Origin: Streptococcaceae bacterium
GTDB lineage: Bacteria > Bacillota > Bacilli > Lactobacillales > Streptococcaceae
Length of the DNA stretch: 64,000 nt
Direction: 5' to 3'
NCBI GenBank assembly: GCA_902363395.1
Contig: CABIZZ010000001.1
Coordinates: forward strand, 992,001-1,056,000
Below, one piece after another: positions 8,080-16,863 of the stretch (position 1 is the first letter of the stretch; each line of letters opens with the position of its first letter). The position numbers were made by a program, and so were the translations under genes. Under the pieces are notes generated by a model that worked only from the letters and a program-made list of their open reading frames with translations, made no database searches and was not told the DNA's origin.

Positions 8080-9456
8080 ATGAGTAAAATCGTAGTTGTG
8101 GGTGCTAACCACGCTGGAACTGCATGTATCAACACAATGTTGGATAATTTTGGAAACGAAAATGAAATCGTTGTCTTTGACCAAAACTCAAATATCTCAT
8201 TCCTTGGATGCGGAATGGCTCTTTGGATTGGTGAACAAATCGACGGACCTGAAGGCTTGTTCTATTCAGATAAAGAAAAATTAGAAGCTAAAGGCGCTAA
8301 AGTTTACATGAACTCACCAGTTCTTTCAATTGACTACGACAACAAAGTTGTAACTGCAGAAGTAGATGGTAAAGAACACAAAGAATCATATGAAAAATTG
8401 ATCTTCGCAACTGGTTCAACTCCAATCTTGCCACCAATCGAAGGTGTTGAAATTGTCAAAGGGAACCGCGAATTCAAAGCGACTCTTGAAAATGTACAAT
8501 TCGTTAAATTGTACCAAAATGCTGAAGAAGTTATTAAGAAACTTGAAGACAAGAGCAAACACCTTGAGCGCATCGCTGTTGTCGGTGGTGGATACATCGG
8601 TGTTGAGCTTGCTGAAGCATTCGAACGTCTTGGAAAAGAAGTGGTCCTTGTTGATATCGTAGACACTGTCTTGAACGGATACTATGACAAAGACTTCACT
8701 CAAATGATGGCGAAGAACTTGGAAGACCACAACATCCGTTTGGCACTTGGACAAACTGTTAAAGCTATCCAAGGTGACGGTAAAGTTGAACGTTTGGTAA
8801 CTGACAAAGAAACATTCGATGTAGATATGGTTGTTCTTGCAGTTGGTTTCCGTCCAAACACAGCGCTTGCTGATGGTAAGATCGAACTCTTCCGCAACGG
8901 TGCCTTTCTTGTAGACAAGAAACAAGAAACATCAATCCCAGGTGTATACGCTGTTGGTGACTGTGCGACCGTATATGACAATGCTCGTAAAGATACTAGC
9001 TACATCGCTCTTGCATCAAACGCTGTACGTACTGGTATCGTAGGTGCTTACAACGCTTGTGGACATGAGCTTGAAGGAATCGGTGTGCAAGGATCAAACG
9101 GTATCTCTATCTATGGTCTTCACATGGTTTCAACTGGTTTGACTCTTGAAAAAGCAAAAGCAGCAGGCTACAACGCTGTTGAAACTGGCTTTAATGATCT
9201 TCAAAAACCTGAATTTATCAAACATGACAACCATGAAGTTGCTATCAAGATCGTTTATGATCAAGATAGCCGTGAAATCCTTGGTGCTCAAATGGTATCA
9301 CGTGATGCTGCAATCTCAATGGGTATCCATATGTTCTCATTGGCAATCCAAGAGCATGTTACAATTGAAAAATTGGCATTGACAGACCTATTCTTCTTGC
9401 CACACTTCAACAAACCATACAACTATATTACTATGGCAGCACTTACTGCTAAATAA
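8080..9456 (+). CDS. nox: Water-forming NADH oxidase
   Basis: A 458-residue flavoprotein of the CoA-disulfide reductase/NADH oxidase family. It has an N-terminal FAD site ([11 protein letters not shown]), the single redox Cys44 in [10 protein letters not shown] that cycles through a sulfenic acid, an NADH-binding motif [15 protein letters not shown], and VYAVGDCA near the second FAD contact. It reduces O2 to water with NADH, regenerating NAD+ and limiting peroxide formation. The start at 8080 is chosen over an in-frame upstream ATG at 8014 because the promoter lies between them. Codon use is strongly biased (many CTT, GAA and AAA codons), as expected for a highly expressed gene. Confidence 0.93.
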   Translation: MSKIVVVGANHAGTACINTMLDNFGNENEIVVFDQNSNISFLGCGMALWIGEQIDGPEGLFYSDKEKLEAKGAKVYMNSPVLSIDYDNKVVTAEVDGKEHKESYEKLIFATGSTPILPPIEGVEIVKGNREFKATLENVQFVKLYQNAEEVIKKLEDKSKHLERIAVVGGGYIGVELAEAFERLGKEVVLVDIVDTVLNGYYDKDFTQMMAKNLEDHNIRLALGQTVKAIQGDGKVERLVTDKETFDVDMVVLAVGFRPNTALADGKIELFRNGAFLVDKKQETSIPGVYAVGDCATVYDNARKDTSYIALASNAVRTGIVGAYNACGHELEGIGVQGSNGISIYGLHMVSTGLTLEKAKAAGYNAVETGFNDLQKPEFIKHDNHEVAIKIVYDQDSREILGAQMVSRDAAISMGIHMFSLAIQEHVTIEKLALTDLFFLPHFNKPYNYITMAALTAK

Positions 9457-9504
9457 TGCATTCTATAGAAACTCTCATTTGGGCGTTTCAGATTGAAGAT
9501 AAAG

Positions 9505-9598
9505 TCTTTCGAAAAACTTTCCTTAGGTGAGTACGGACGTCAGCGAACTTCGAAGAAGTTCCATGACTTAGTTTTGAGCCTAAAGTCTCAAAACTCCC
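9505..9598. repeat. BOX-like modular repeat, copy 1 (in the 374-bp nox-clcA gap)
   Basis: A segment of about 95 bp with two internal hairpins: GAACTTC-GAA-GAAGTTC and TTTTGAG / CTCAAAA. An inverted, diverged copy lies at about 51384-51484, sharing TACGGACG, CAGCGA, AGTTCCATG and TTGAGCC. The opening TTCGAAAA...GTCAGCG resembles pneumococcal BOX boxA. The rest of the 9457-9830 gap contains only two terminators and the clcA promoter region; the 113-codon ORF across it has no ribosome site and is not called. Confidence 0.6.
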
Positions 9599-9600
9599 TA

Positions 9601-9634
9601 GTGCCTGAAACTATTATGTTTCAGGCACTTTTCT
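9601..9634 (+). terminator. Terminator downstream of nox
   Basis: Perfect 11-bp arms GTGCCTGAAAC and GTTTCAGGCAC around TATTAT, then TTTTCT. It lies 144 bases after the nox stop, beyond the BOX-like element. Confidence 0.8.
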
Positions 9635-9731
9635 CACAGCGGAAAGTTTTTTCTCTTCTTAAATGGCAAAATAAGTCATTCTTTGAAAAGTATCTAGCTG
9701 TTTTAAGTAAAATAAAAGTTCGTCTACATTC

Positions 9732-9758
9732 AAAAAACGCTCATGAGGGCGTTTTTTT
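9732..9758 (+). terminator. Second terminator between nox and clcA
   Basis: Arms AAAAAACGC and GCGTTTTTT around an 8-base loop. A TATAAT at 9792-9797 downstream is the likely -10 of clcA. Confidence 0.75.
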
Positions 9759-9830
9759 GCTGTTGTCTTACTCAAGAGCTGTGAAAAATAGTATAATAAA
9801 AGCAATGAATCTGGGAGTTGAAGAGAATTT

Positions 9831-11372
9831 ATGAAACAAAGTCAGCAAATCCAAAGAGAATTTCAATCGACCTCGAGATCTATTTTATCTCAGGTTAGTA
9901 GAGGTGTTTTAGTAGGGCTTGTAGTCGGGGCGATTGTCTCGAGTTTTCGATTTTTTATTGAGCATTTCTTTCATGTTATCCAGGGATTGTATATGGATCT
10001 TGGAAGAAGTCCGATCAATTGGCTCCTCATCCTCTCAATGTATCTTTTTATTATTCTGCTAGCTAGCCAGCTTATCAAAAAGAACAAAAACGTAAACGGT
10101 TCTGGTATTCCTCAAGTCGAAGCCGAATTAAAAGGACTGCTTCAGATAGACTGGTGGGCTACGCTTTGGCAGAAGTACATTTTAGGGATTTTAGCAATTG
10201 CAAGTGGTTTGATGTTGGGTCGTGAAGGCCCCAGTATCCAACTTGGCGCCATGGGAGGAAAGGGGCTGGCTAAGAAACTTGCGCTTAGTCCAGTAGAAGA
10301 AAGAGCCTTGATTGCCAGCGGTGCCGCAGCAGGTTTGGCAGCAGCCTTCAATGCGCCGATTGCGGGTCTTCTCTTTGTAGTAGAAGAAGTCTACCATCAT
10401 TTTTCTCGTGTCTTCTGGGTATCGACCTTGGCTGCGAGTTTGGTCGCAAACTTTGTCTCCCTCAATATTTTCGGTCAAACACCTGTATTAAATATGCCAG
10501 ATCATATCCCTCATATTGATTTATCCAGCTATTGGATTTTCTTAGTCATGGGAATTTTTCTGGGCCTAACTGGTTATTTCTATGAAGTTGCTGTTTTAAA
10601 TATTGGTCGGCTATATCAAAAGCTTGGTAGCTGTTTCAAGGTGACCGCTCCTTATTATCCACTCTTTGCCTTTCTTTTGATCCTACCGATCGGTTATTAT
10701 TTCCCTCACTTATTAGGTGGTGGAAATCAGTTGGTTTTGAACTTAGTGCATGTCCCTCTTAGTATCCAGATGCTGATCTTCTATTTTGCGATACGATTTA
10801 TTTGGAGCATGATTAGTTACGGTAGTGGTCTTCCTGGTGGCATCTTTCTTCCGATTCTAGCTCTTGGATCTGTTTTAGGAGCCTTGGTTGCGGCTGTTTT
10901 ATTAAAGTTTGGTCTCATACATTCTAATCAACTTCCCTTGTTTGTCATTTTAGGAATGAGTGGTTATTTCAGTGCCATTTCAAAAGCGCCCTTGACAGCC
11001 ATGATTCTAGTGACTGAAATGGTAGGAGATATACGAACCTTGATGCCGATTGGCTTGGTGACTTTGACATCTTACATTACTATGGATCTGCTAAAAGGGG
11101 CCCCTGTCTACGAGGCTATGCTGGAGCAATTGATGCCTGAGGTGACCAGCGCTTCAGATGTCTTAACCCTGATCGAAATTCCAGTATCAGAGAAAATAGC
11201 AGGCCGTCAGGTTCGAGATTTAGACCTACCGAGAGACCTCCTGATCACAACTCATCAGCATAATGGAAAAAACAGTACGGTGCATGGTAGTACCCGCCTC
11301 TATCTAGGAGATAGCATCTACCTCGTAGTAAAAGAGACAGATATCGGCCGAGTGAAAGAATTACTTCTCTAA
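9831..11372 (+). CDS. clcA: ClC-family chloride/H+ or fluoride transporter with C-terminal TrkA-C domain
   Basis: A 513-residue membrane protein. All three ClC selectivity motifs are visible: GSGIPQVE, GREGPSIQLGA with the gating Glu, and GSGLPGGIFLP. About the last 85 residues are a soluble TrkA-C/RCK-C-like regulatory domain (LIEIPVSEKIAGRQVRDLDLP...LYLGDSIYLVVKE), a common fusion in Gram-positive ClC proteins. GSGIP and GREGP match Cl-/H+ antiporters better than the GREGT/GxGVP of fluoride-type CLCF, so a chloride exchanger is more likely. It has its own -10 (9792) and is followed by the efe promoter. I see no fluoride riboswitch upstream. Confidence 0.88.
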   Translation: MKQSQQIQREFQSTSRSILSQVSRGVLVGLVVGAIVSSFRFFIEHFFHVIQGLYMDLGRSPINWLLILSMYLFIILLASQLIKKNKNVNGSGIPQVEAELKGLLQIDWWATLWQKYILGILAIASGLMLGREGPSIQLGAMGGKGLAKKLALSPVEERALIASGAAAGLAAAFNAPIAGLLFVVEEVYHHFSRVFWVSTLAASLVANFVSLNIFGQTPVLNMPDHIPHIDLSSYWIFLVMGIFLGLTGYFYEVAVLNIGRLYQKLGSCFKVTAPYYPLFAFLLILPIGYYFPHLLGGGNQLVLNLVHVPLSIQMLIFYFAIRFIWSMISYGSGLPGGIFLPILALGSVLGALVAAVLLKFGLIHSNQLPLFVILGMSGYFSAISKAPLTAMILVTEMVGDIRTLMPIGLVTLTSYITMDLLKGAPVYEAMLEQLMPEVTSASDVLTLIEIPVSEKIAGRQVRDLDLPRDLLITTHQHNGKNSTVHGSTRLYLGDSIYLVVKETDIGRVKELLL

Positions 11373-11401
11373 TTCATTTTATTAAAGTTTTCTGACAATT
11401 G

Positions 11402-11430
11402 TTGAAAAATGAGAAAATCTTTGCTATAAT
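11402..11430 (+). promoter_or_regulatory. Promoter of the efeO-tatA operon
   Basis: TTGAAA, a 17-bp spacer and TATAAT lie 36 bases before efeO. No terminator is seen until 16131, so five genes are probably cotranscribed. No clear Fur box was found. Confidence 0.75.
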
Positions 11431-11465
11431 AGACCACGTAAAAAACGTATCCAGGAGTAATTCTC

Positions 11466-12335
11466 ATGAATAAACTTGCAGTAGCACTCTTATCAGTCGC
11501 TTTATTAGCAGGCTGTGCCAATACATCTTCAAAAAATACAACTACAAATAGTTCCTCTTCGACAGTGAAATTGTCTAAAGAGGATCAAAAAGCCTTGGAC
11601 CAGGCGACAAGTGAATACAAGGAGTTTGTGCAAGGACAAATCGATCAGTTGTTAAAAGATACAGAGGAATTTCAAAGAGTCCTTAAAAGTGGTGATTTAG
11701 AAGAAGCCAAGAAGGTCTATCCTTTGATTCGGATGTCTTATGAGCGCTCTGAACCGATCGCTGAAAGCTTTGGGGAGTCTGATGTCAAGATTGACTTCCG
11801 TCTCGTTGACTATGTTAGCGAAAAGCAATCCGAAGAAGGATGGTCAGGCTTCCACCGTATCGAACGCATCCTCTGGGAACAAAATACAACAGAAGGCACT
11901 GAAAAATATGCAGAACAATTAGTAAATGATATCAAAGAGTTGAAAGCTAAGATTGCAACAGTAGAAGTGACGCCAGATTTGATGTTGACTGGTGCGGTTG
12001 ACCTCTTGAACGAAGTAGCGACACAAAAGATTACTGGGACAGAAGAAGTTTTCTCTCATACAGATCTCTATGACTTCCGTGCCAATATCGAAGGGGCTGA
12101 GAAGATCTTTGCTCTCTTCAAACCTCTCATTGAGAAGAAGGATGCCAAACTAGTGAAAACCCTTGAGACAGAATTCAAGGCGGTGAATGACTTGTTAGAC
12201 AAACATATGACAGATGATTCCAACTATAAATCATATACAGACCTAACAGAAGAAGATACCAAAGAACTAGCAGAAGCAGTTACAAAATTGGGAGAACCAC
12301 TCTCTCAAATGGGAATCATTTTAAACGGTAAATAA
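11466..12335 (+). CDS. efeO: EfeO/EfeM-type iron-binding lipoprotein
   Basis: A 289-residue lipoprotein (lipobox LLAGC, Cys17) with a Ser/Thr/Asn linker and an imelysin/M75-type helical domain. The metal-binding HxxE motif is present as HRIE at residues 130-133. It lacks the N-terminal cupredoxin domain of E. coli EfeO, so it is the short EfeM form usual in Gram-positives. It should capture iron at the cell surface and pass it to the EfeU permease two genes downstream. RBS CCAGGAG precedes the ATG. Confidence 0.88.
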   Translation: MNKLAVALLSVALLAGCANTSSKNTTTNSSSSTVKLSKEDQKALDQATSEYKEFVQGQIDQLLKDTEEFQRVLKSGDLEEAKKVYPLIRMSYERSEPIAESFGESDVKIDFRLVDYVSEKQSEEGWSGFHRIERILWEQNTTEGTEKYAEQLVNDIKELKAKIATVEVTPDLMLTGAVDLLNEVATQKITGTEEVFSHTDLYDFRANIEGAEKIFALFKPLIEKKDAKLVKTLETEFKAVNDLLDKHMTDDSNYKSYTDLTEEDTKELAEAVTKLGEPLSQMGIILNGK

Positions 12336-12337
12336 CA

Positions 12338-13546
12338 ATGACAAAAGACGAAAAATTTTTTGAAAAGAAGATGGATCGTCGCGAATTTCTGAAAAAAGCA
12401 GGTATTGGGGGAGCAGGCTTAGCACTTGGTCTATCCGGTGCTTCTGCTTTTTTCGCTAATAAGGAGCAAGGTTCCAAAAATATCGCTGACGGTCAAGAAG
12501 AAATTAGTTTTTACGGCAAGCATCAGGCTGGAATTACCACCCCCATGCAGAAGAATATCTATTTTGTGGTGCTCGATCTCCGGACGACAGATAAAAACGA
12601 ATTGATTCAGTTGTTTAAGGATTGGACAGATTATAGCCAGAAATTAGTCAATGGGGAACTTGTCAAAAAGGATGGTTCCAACGCCCTTTTGCCACCAAGT
12701 GACACTGGGGAAACAGTCGGACTAAATCCTTATCGCCTGACCCTAACCTTTGGTGTTTCGGCTAGCTTTTTGACCAAACTAGGCCTTGAGAAGAAACGTC
12801 CCAAACTCTTCCGGGATCTGCCAGCTTTTCCTAAGGAACAGTTGAGAGATCAGTATACGGGTGGTGATATCGTTATCCAAGCATGTGCAGATGATGAGCA
12901 GGTGGCCTTTCACGCTGTCCGCAATCTGATCCGTAAAGGACGGAACAAGGTGACCATGAAATGGAGCCAATCAGGCTTTGCTGCTATTGGGGATCGTATG
13001 GAAACTCCAAGGAACCTTTTTGGCTTTAAGGATGGGACTGCCAACGTTACAACGGAGAAAGATTTTGATAAGGTGGTCTGGGCTGATAGTAATGACTGGA
13101 TGAAAAACGGATCTTATATGGCTGTCCGCAGGATTATCATGCACTTAGAGACTTGGGACCGGACCAACCTGCAGGAGCAAGAAAACACCTTTGGACGCTA
13201 TAAAGAAAGTGGCGCACCATTTGGAAAGAAAGACGAATTTGACGAGGTAGACCTTTCTCTCTTACCAGTTGATTCACACGTTCGTTTAGCAAAAGAAGTG
13301 GATTTGCCAATTTTGCGCCGCTCTTATTCTTACTCTGATGGGATCGACCCTAAAACGGGACAGTTTGATGCCGGTTTGCTCTTTATTGCCTTTCAAAAGG
13401 ATCCAGACCGATTTGTAAAAATCCAAACCAATCTTGGGGCAGACGATAAGATGAATGAATATGTGACCCATATTGGCAGTGGCCTCTTTGCCTGCTTCGG
13501 AGGTGTGAAGGAAGGAGGATACCTTGGCCAAGACTTATTTGAATAA
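12338..13546 (+). CDS. efeB: EfeB deferrochelatase / DyP-type haem peroxidase (Tat substrate)
   Basis: A 402-residue protein with a twin-arginine signal (MDRREFLKKAGIGGAG, residues 12-27) followed by a hydrophobic stretch. The DyP hallmark GFKDGTAN is present, and the proximal haem His region is GAPFGKKDEFDEVDL / DSHVRLAK. The enzyme uses haem and peroxide, in the Efe context to oxidise Fe(II) or remove iron from haem. It is exported folded, which explains the tatCA genes in the same operon. An alternative start is the ATG at 12371, directly at the RR motif; the ribosome site for 12338 is weak. The 3' end overlaps efeU by 23 bp. Confidence 0.9.
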   Translation: MTKDEKFFEKKMDRREFLKKAGIGGAGLALGLSGASAFFANKEQGSKNIADGQEEISFYGKHQAGITTPMQKNIYFVVLDLRTTDKNELIQLFKDWTDYSQKLVNGELVKKDGSNALLPPSDTGETVGLNPYRLTLTFGVSASFLTKLGLEKKRPKLFRDLPAFPKEQLRDQYTGGDIVIQACADDEQVAFHAVRNLIRKGRNKVTMKWSQSGFAAIGDRMETPRNLFGFKDGTANVTTEKDFDKVVWADSNDWMKNGSYMAVRRIIMHLETWDRTNLQEQENTFGRYKESGAPFGKKDEFDEVDLSLLPVDSHVRLAKEVDLPILRRSYSYSDGIDPKTGQFDAGLLFIAFQKDPDRFVKIQTNLGADDKMNEYVTHIGSGLFACFGGVKEGGYLGQDLFE

Positions 13547-15206
13547 ACTTTTCGTCGTCCTAGTAGCCTGTCTCTTTTTCATCGTGACTCCTGTACAAGC
13601 CGAATCCTATAGTGATCTCTTTATCAAAATCACTGACGCAACGACAGCAGTTCGGGATAAAAATCAAGAAAAGGCACACACTCTTGTCGCAGAGATAAAA
13701 GAAGAATTTCTTAAGAAAGCCAATCATGATTCCAAGGCAGGAAAAGAGGTCCAGAAGAGTCTGGACTTGGAGGGTGAGATCACAGAAAAGCAATTGGTGA
13801 CTGTCTCCTCTTCCTTACTAGCCTTTGAAAAAGAGCAAAATCCAGTCGATCTGGATGCTGAAAAAGAGAAGCTAGAAACTCGTTTGAAGCCTTACTTTGA
13901 TAAGCTACAAGAGGCGATTACAGCAAAGGATCTCCAAGCAACACGAAAGGCTTATGCCGATTTAAACAATACCTGGACCCGGAATGAAGCGGTTGTCAGA
14001 GATCACAGTACCGCCTATTACGGAAAGGTAGAAACAGCCATTTCCTTCTTGAGAAGTGCCATCGAAACAGAGCCTACAAACTTCGACGCCATCCAATCTT
14101 CGTACAACGACTTAAAGAATGTACTGGATCAATTTATCAGTGGGGAAAAGATTGAGGAGACAAGCTCTAATCTGACCCTTTCAGACGGGATCAAGCTCCT
14201 TAAGAAAGCTCTGAGCCTCTTCCGAGCCAATGACACGAGCCAAGCTAGTCAAGTCATGAAGGAGTTCATTACCATTTGGCCAACGATCGAAGGAGATGTC
14301 AGTACGACCAATCCTAGTCTCTATACGCGGGTGGAAAGTCAAAGTCCAGTCATTATGGTCAAGGGAAAGGAAAGCAAGTATCAAAAGAAACTGGAGGCTT
14401 TGATTAGTGATCTGTCCGCTATTGATACCACCGCCTCTTATTCGGCGGTTGACGCTATGTTAATCCTCTTACGCGAGGGAGTCGAAGCACTTTTGATTGT
14501 CATGGCTTTGGTGACAGTTCTCAAATCTGCTAAATTAATCAAAGGCTTGAAATGGGTTTATGCAGGGGCTCTTCTAGGTATCCTAGCCAGTGCAGCCATT
14601 GCAGTCGCTCTTCAATTCTTATTCCCAGCTGTGACCTCAGCTTCCAACCGTGAGGTGATCGAAGGGGCAGTAGGGATCATTGCTGTAGGCATGATGATTG
14701 TCATTGGGATTTGGCTACATCGCAAGTCCTCCGTTCAAAAATGGAACCAATTCATGGAAAGTCAGATGAAGGCTGTAACAGCAACTGGAAGTTTCATTTC
14801 TATGTTTGCCCTCAGTTTCTTAGCTGTCTTCCGTGAGGGGGCTGAGACTATCCTTTTCTACGTGGGGATCCTCCCTCGTATCCGCTTCTTTGATTTCTTC
14901 CTAGGGATTGGTTTGGCACTTGCAGTTTTAGCCATTCTTGCTATTCTCATGACCAAGGCGAGCCATCTGGTCCAGCCACATAAGATTTTCTTCATCCTGA
15001 CTTGGATGATCTATGCCCTGGCCTTTAAGATGCTAGGGGTGAGCCTGCACGCGCTCCAATTAACCAACATGCTTCCCAATCATATCTTGAATAATTTCCC
15101 GACCATCGATTGGGCGGGAATCTATCCGAGCTGGGAAGTTCTTGCTAGCCAAGTTCTATTCGTTCTTATTGTCGGGATTGTGACGGTGAAACAGCATGAA
15201 AAATGA
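13524..15206 (+). CDS. efeU: EfeU/FTR1 high-affinity iron permease with extracellular helical domain
   Basis: A 560-residue protein that starts at TTG 13524 after GGAGG. It has a signal peptide cleaved near VQA-ES, an extracytoplasmic helical region (about 27-300), and an FTR1 membrane domain of seven helices. Both REXXE iron-translocation motifs are present: REGVE (317-321) and REGAE (438-442). The long N-terminal region resembles a duplicated EfeO-like helical domain, so iron receptor and permease functions may be partly fused. The start overlaps efeB and the end overlaps tatC (11 bp), which indicates translational coupling. Confidence 0.9.
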   Translation: MAKTYLNKLFVVLVACLFFIVTPVQAESYSDLFIKITDATTAVRDKNQEKAHTLVAEIKEEFLKKANHDSKAGKEVQKSLDLEGEITEKQLVTVSSSLLAFEKEQNPVDLDAEKEKLETRLKPYFDKLQEAITAKDLQATRKAYADLNNTWTRNEAVVRDHSTAYYGKVETAISFLRSAIETEPTNFDAIQSSYNDLKNVLDQFISGEKIEETSSNLTLSDGIKLLKKALSLFRANDTSQASQVMKEFITIWPTIEGDVSTTNPSLYTRVESQSPVIMVKGKESKYQKKLEALISDLSAIDTTASYSAVDAMLILLREGVEALLIVMALVTVLKSAKLIKGLKWVYAGALLGILASAAIAVALQFLFPAVTSASNREVIEGAVGIIAVGMMIVIGIWLHRKSSVQKWNQFMESQMKAVTATGSFISMFALSFLAVFREGAETILFYVGILPRIRFFDFFLGIGLALAVLAILAILMTKASHLVQPHKIFFILTWMIYALAFKMLGVSLHALQLTNMLPNHILNNFPTIDWAGIYPSWEVLASQVLFVLIVGIVTVKQHEK

Positions 15207-15915
15207 AGATAGAAGGCTCACTATTGTAGAGCATTTAAGCGAGTTTAGACGACGCTTCATCGCTTGTATCCTTTGTTTTTTCGTTGTCTTTTGTGGAGCT
15301 CTCTTGTTTTCTGACCAGCTTTATGCCTTTTTGACGGCAGGATTTCGAGAGAAACTCTTGGTCCTTGGCCCTAATGACATTTTAAGCATCTACCTTCAGT
15401 TGGCGAGCTTAATGGCCTTTACCATCACTCTGCCCTTCACTCTCTTTCAAGTCTGGCAATTTGTAAAACCAGCTTTGAGAAAGGGAGAAGCAGGAGCTAT
15501 TCTGCTCTATGTGCCGGCCAGTTTGATTTGTTTCTTGCTAGGCTTACTCTTCGGCTATTATCTGGTTAGTCCAGCTATTCTCGAGGTGCTCTTAAATTTG
15601 GGACAAGGCCAGTTTACCATCCAGTTAACGGCCCAAAACTACTTGGCCTTTATCTTTCATACGACAGTGCCTTTGGGTGTCTTGTTTGAATTGCCGGTCC
15701 TTGTAGCCTTTTTGACTTCGATTCATATCTTAACGCCAGACTGGTTAAGGCGCTATCGTCGGATAGCCTACTTTCTATTGCTGGTACTGGCAGTCGTCCT
15801 GACGCCAGCTGATTTTATCAGTGACTTAGCAATGAGCGTGCCTCTGATCTTGCTTTACGAAGTAAGTCTGGGCATCAGTCGCATCATCTATAACCGTATA
15901 CAAAAAAGGAGATAA
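15196..15915 (+). CDS. tatC: Sec-independent (Tat) translocase subunit TatC
   Basis: A 239-residue, six-helix membrane protein with the TatC signature near the N-terminus (LTIVEHLSEFRRR, recognising the twin-Arg signal) and LPFTLFQVWQFVKPAL. It overlaps efeU and is followed 3 bp later by tatA. In streptococci Tat is sporadic and travels with the efe operon, with EfeB as the probable single client. Confidence 0.93.
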   Translation: MKNEDRRLTIVEHLSEFRRRFIACILCFFVVFCGALLFSDQLYAFLTAGFREKLLVLGPNDILSIYLQLASLMAFTITLPFTLFQVWQFVKPALRKGEAGAILLYVPASLICFLLGLLFGYYLVSPAILEVLLNLGQGQFTIQLTAQNYLAFIFHTTVPLGVLFELPVLVAFLTSIHILTPDWLRRYRRIAYFLLLVLAVVLTPADFISDLAMSVPLILLYEVSLGISRIIYNRIQKRR

Positions 15916-15917
15916 AT

Positions 15918-16118
15918 ATGGGAATTTTACGTGATATTGGTGCACCAGGACTGATTATTATCATCCTAGGAGCCCTCTTAATCTTTGGACCCAAGCGTTT
16001 ACCTGAGTTAGGACACTCGCTTGGGAAAATGTTCTCTGAATTCAAGTCAGCCGTCAACAATGGTGCTGCTGAAAAAGAAGAGGACAAAGAAAAGACTAGC
16101 AAAACAGAAGAAAACTAG
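15918..16118 (+). CDS. tatA: Tat translocase pore subunit TatA
   Basis: A 66-residue protein with one N-terminal helix (GLIIIILGALLIFGP), the FGPKRLPELG hinge, an amphipathic helix and an acidic/basic tail. No tatB is present, so this is the minimal TatAC system of Gram-positives. The AAAAGGAG RBS overlaps the tatC end. Confidence 0.92.
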   Translation: MGILRDIGAPGLIIIILGALLIFGPKRLPELGHSLGKMFSEFKSAVNNGAAEKEEDKEKTSKTEEN

Positions 16119-16130
16119 TCTTATAAATAG

Positions 16131-16166
16131 TTTAAAAGCATTTCATGATGATGGAATGCTTTTAAA
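16131..16166 (+). terminator. Terminator of the efe-tat operon
   Basis: Arms TTTAAAAGCATTTCA and TGGAATGCTTTTAAA (one G-U) around TGATGA, with a short T-rich tail. Confidence 0.75.
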
Positions 16167-16234
16167 TTTTGTTTCCTTTCAAATATTCATACACTAAGTA
16201 GCAGGAATAACGATGAAAACGCCACCAAATATGC

Positions 16235-16240
16235 TATACT
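16235..16240 (+). promoter_or_regulatory. Extended -10 of the TipC-like array
   Basis: TATACT with TG at 16232-16233 lies 30 bases before the ATG at 16270. No good -35 is seen. It excludes an in-frame ATG at 16213 as a start. Confidence 0.5.
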
Positions 16241-16269
16241 ATAAGAGTAGACAGAAGGAGGATCAACTG

Positions 16270-16863
16270 ATGAGAAGAAAATGGGTAATGATCATTTCTA
16301 TTTTGTTTTTAATCCTATCTGGTGGTTACTTTGTCTATAATAAGATTACGAAGCCGAATCTTGGACCTAAAACAACTAGATTATACAAGCGAGGCTTTCG
16401 ACTTCTAGAAGAGCAAATCGGAAGCTATATCAAAGACAACTATACTGGGATCGAAAAGATTGAGTTCTCCCCAATCTACGTTACTGATGAAGGTTCAACT
16501 TTCTCAAATGCCTATGTGCGTCCGACAATCTATGACAAGTATGGAAATAAAGCTACTCTGGGAAATAAAATAAAGAAATTTATTCCATTAAGTTATGGAT
16601 TGATTTCACACATTGTTCTTGATTTTGATGGAGGTGGCAATGATGTCATTGAGTTACTGGACTCAAATGACAAACTTGTAGACGTTTCAAATGAGGAGCA
16701 TTTACCTAAGAGAGCTAAACTCACAGAGGCAAGAAGTACAGATGGAAATATCTAATTATTAGTAGAAGATGGTCAGTTAAAAGGAGTCGTAAAGGATGAT
16801 AAAGGAAGTCCAAACGCTGAAATTGTTTATAATACGGAACTCCACAAAGGAGGAGCAGAATGA
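16270..16863 (+). pseudogene. TipC-like immunity paralogue 1, broken by a nonsense codon
   Basis: This is the first gene of the array (type A). The start is ATG 16270 after AGAAGGAGG. It has one N-terminal membrane anchor, then KITKPNLGPKTTRLYKRGFRLLEEQIGSYI and the shared KIEFSPIYVT core. At 16753-16755 the frame meets TAA. In paralogue 8 the same place reads ATA-GAA-TTA where this copy has ATC-TAA-TTA, a single G-to-T change. Beyond the stop the frame stays open for 35 codons that match the family C-terminus (LVEDGQLKGV..KGSPNAEIVYNTE) and ends at TGA 16861, overlapping the next ATG. The product would be 161 residues and probably non-functional, unless truncation is tolerated. Confidence 0.75.

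Noticed and set aside
9640..9830. Fluoride riboswitch before the ClC gene
   Set aside because: No fold or conserved bases of the crcB motif; the selectivity motifs are those of chloride-type ClC.
9493..9834. A 113-codon ORF between nox and clcA
   Set aside because: It runs through the BOX-like repeat and two terminators, has no ribosome site and ends inside the clcA start.
16213..16269. The upstream in-frame ATG of the first array gene
   Set aside because: The -10 box and ribosome site lie between it and ATG 16270.
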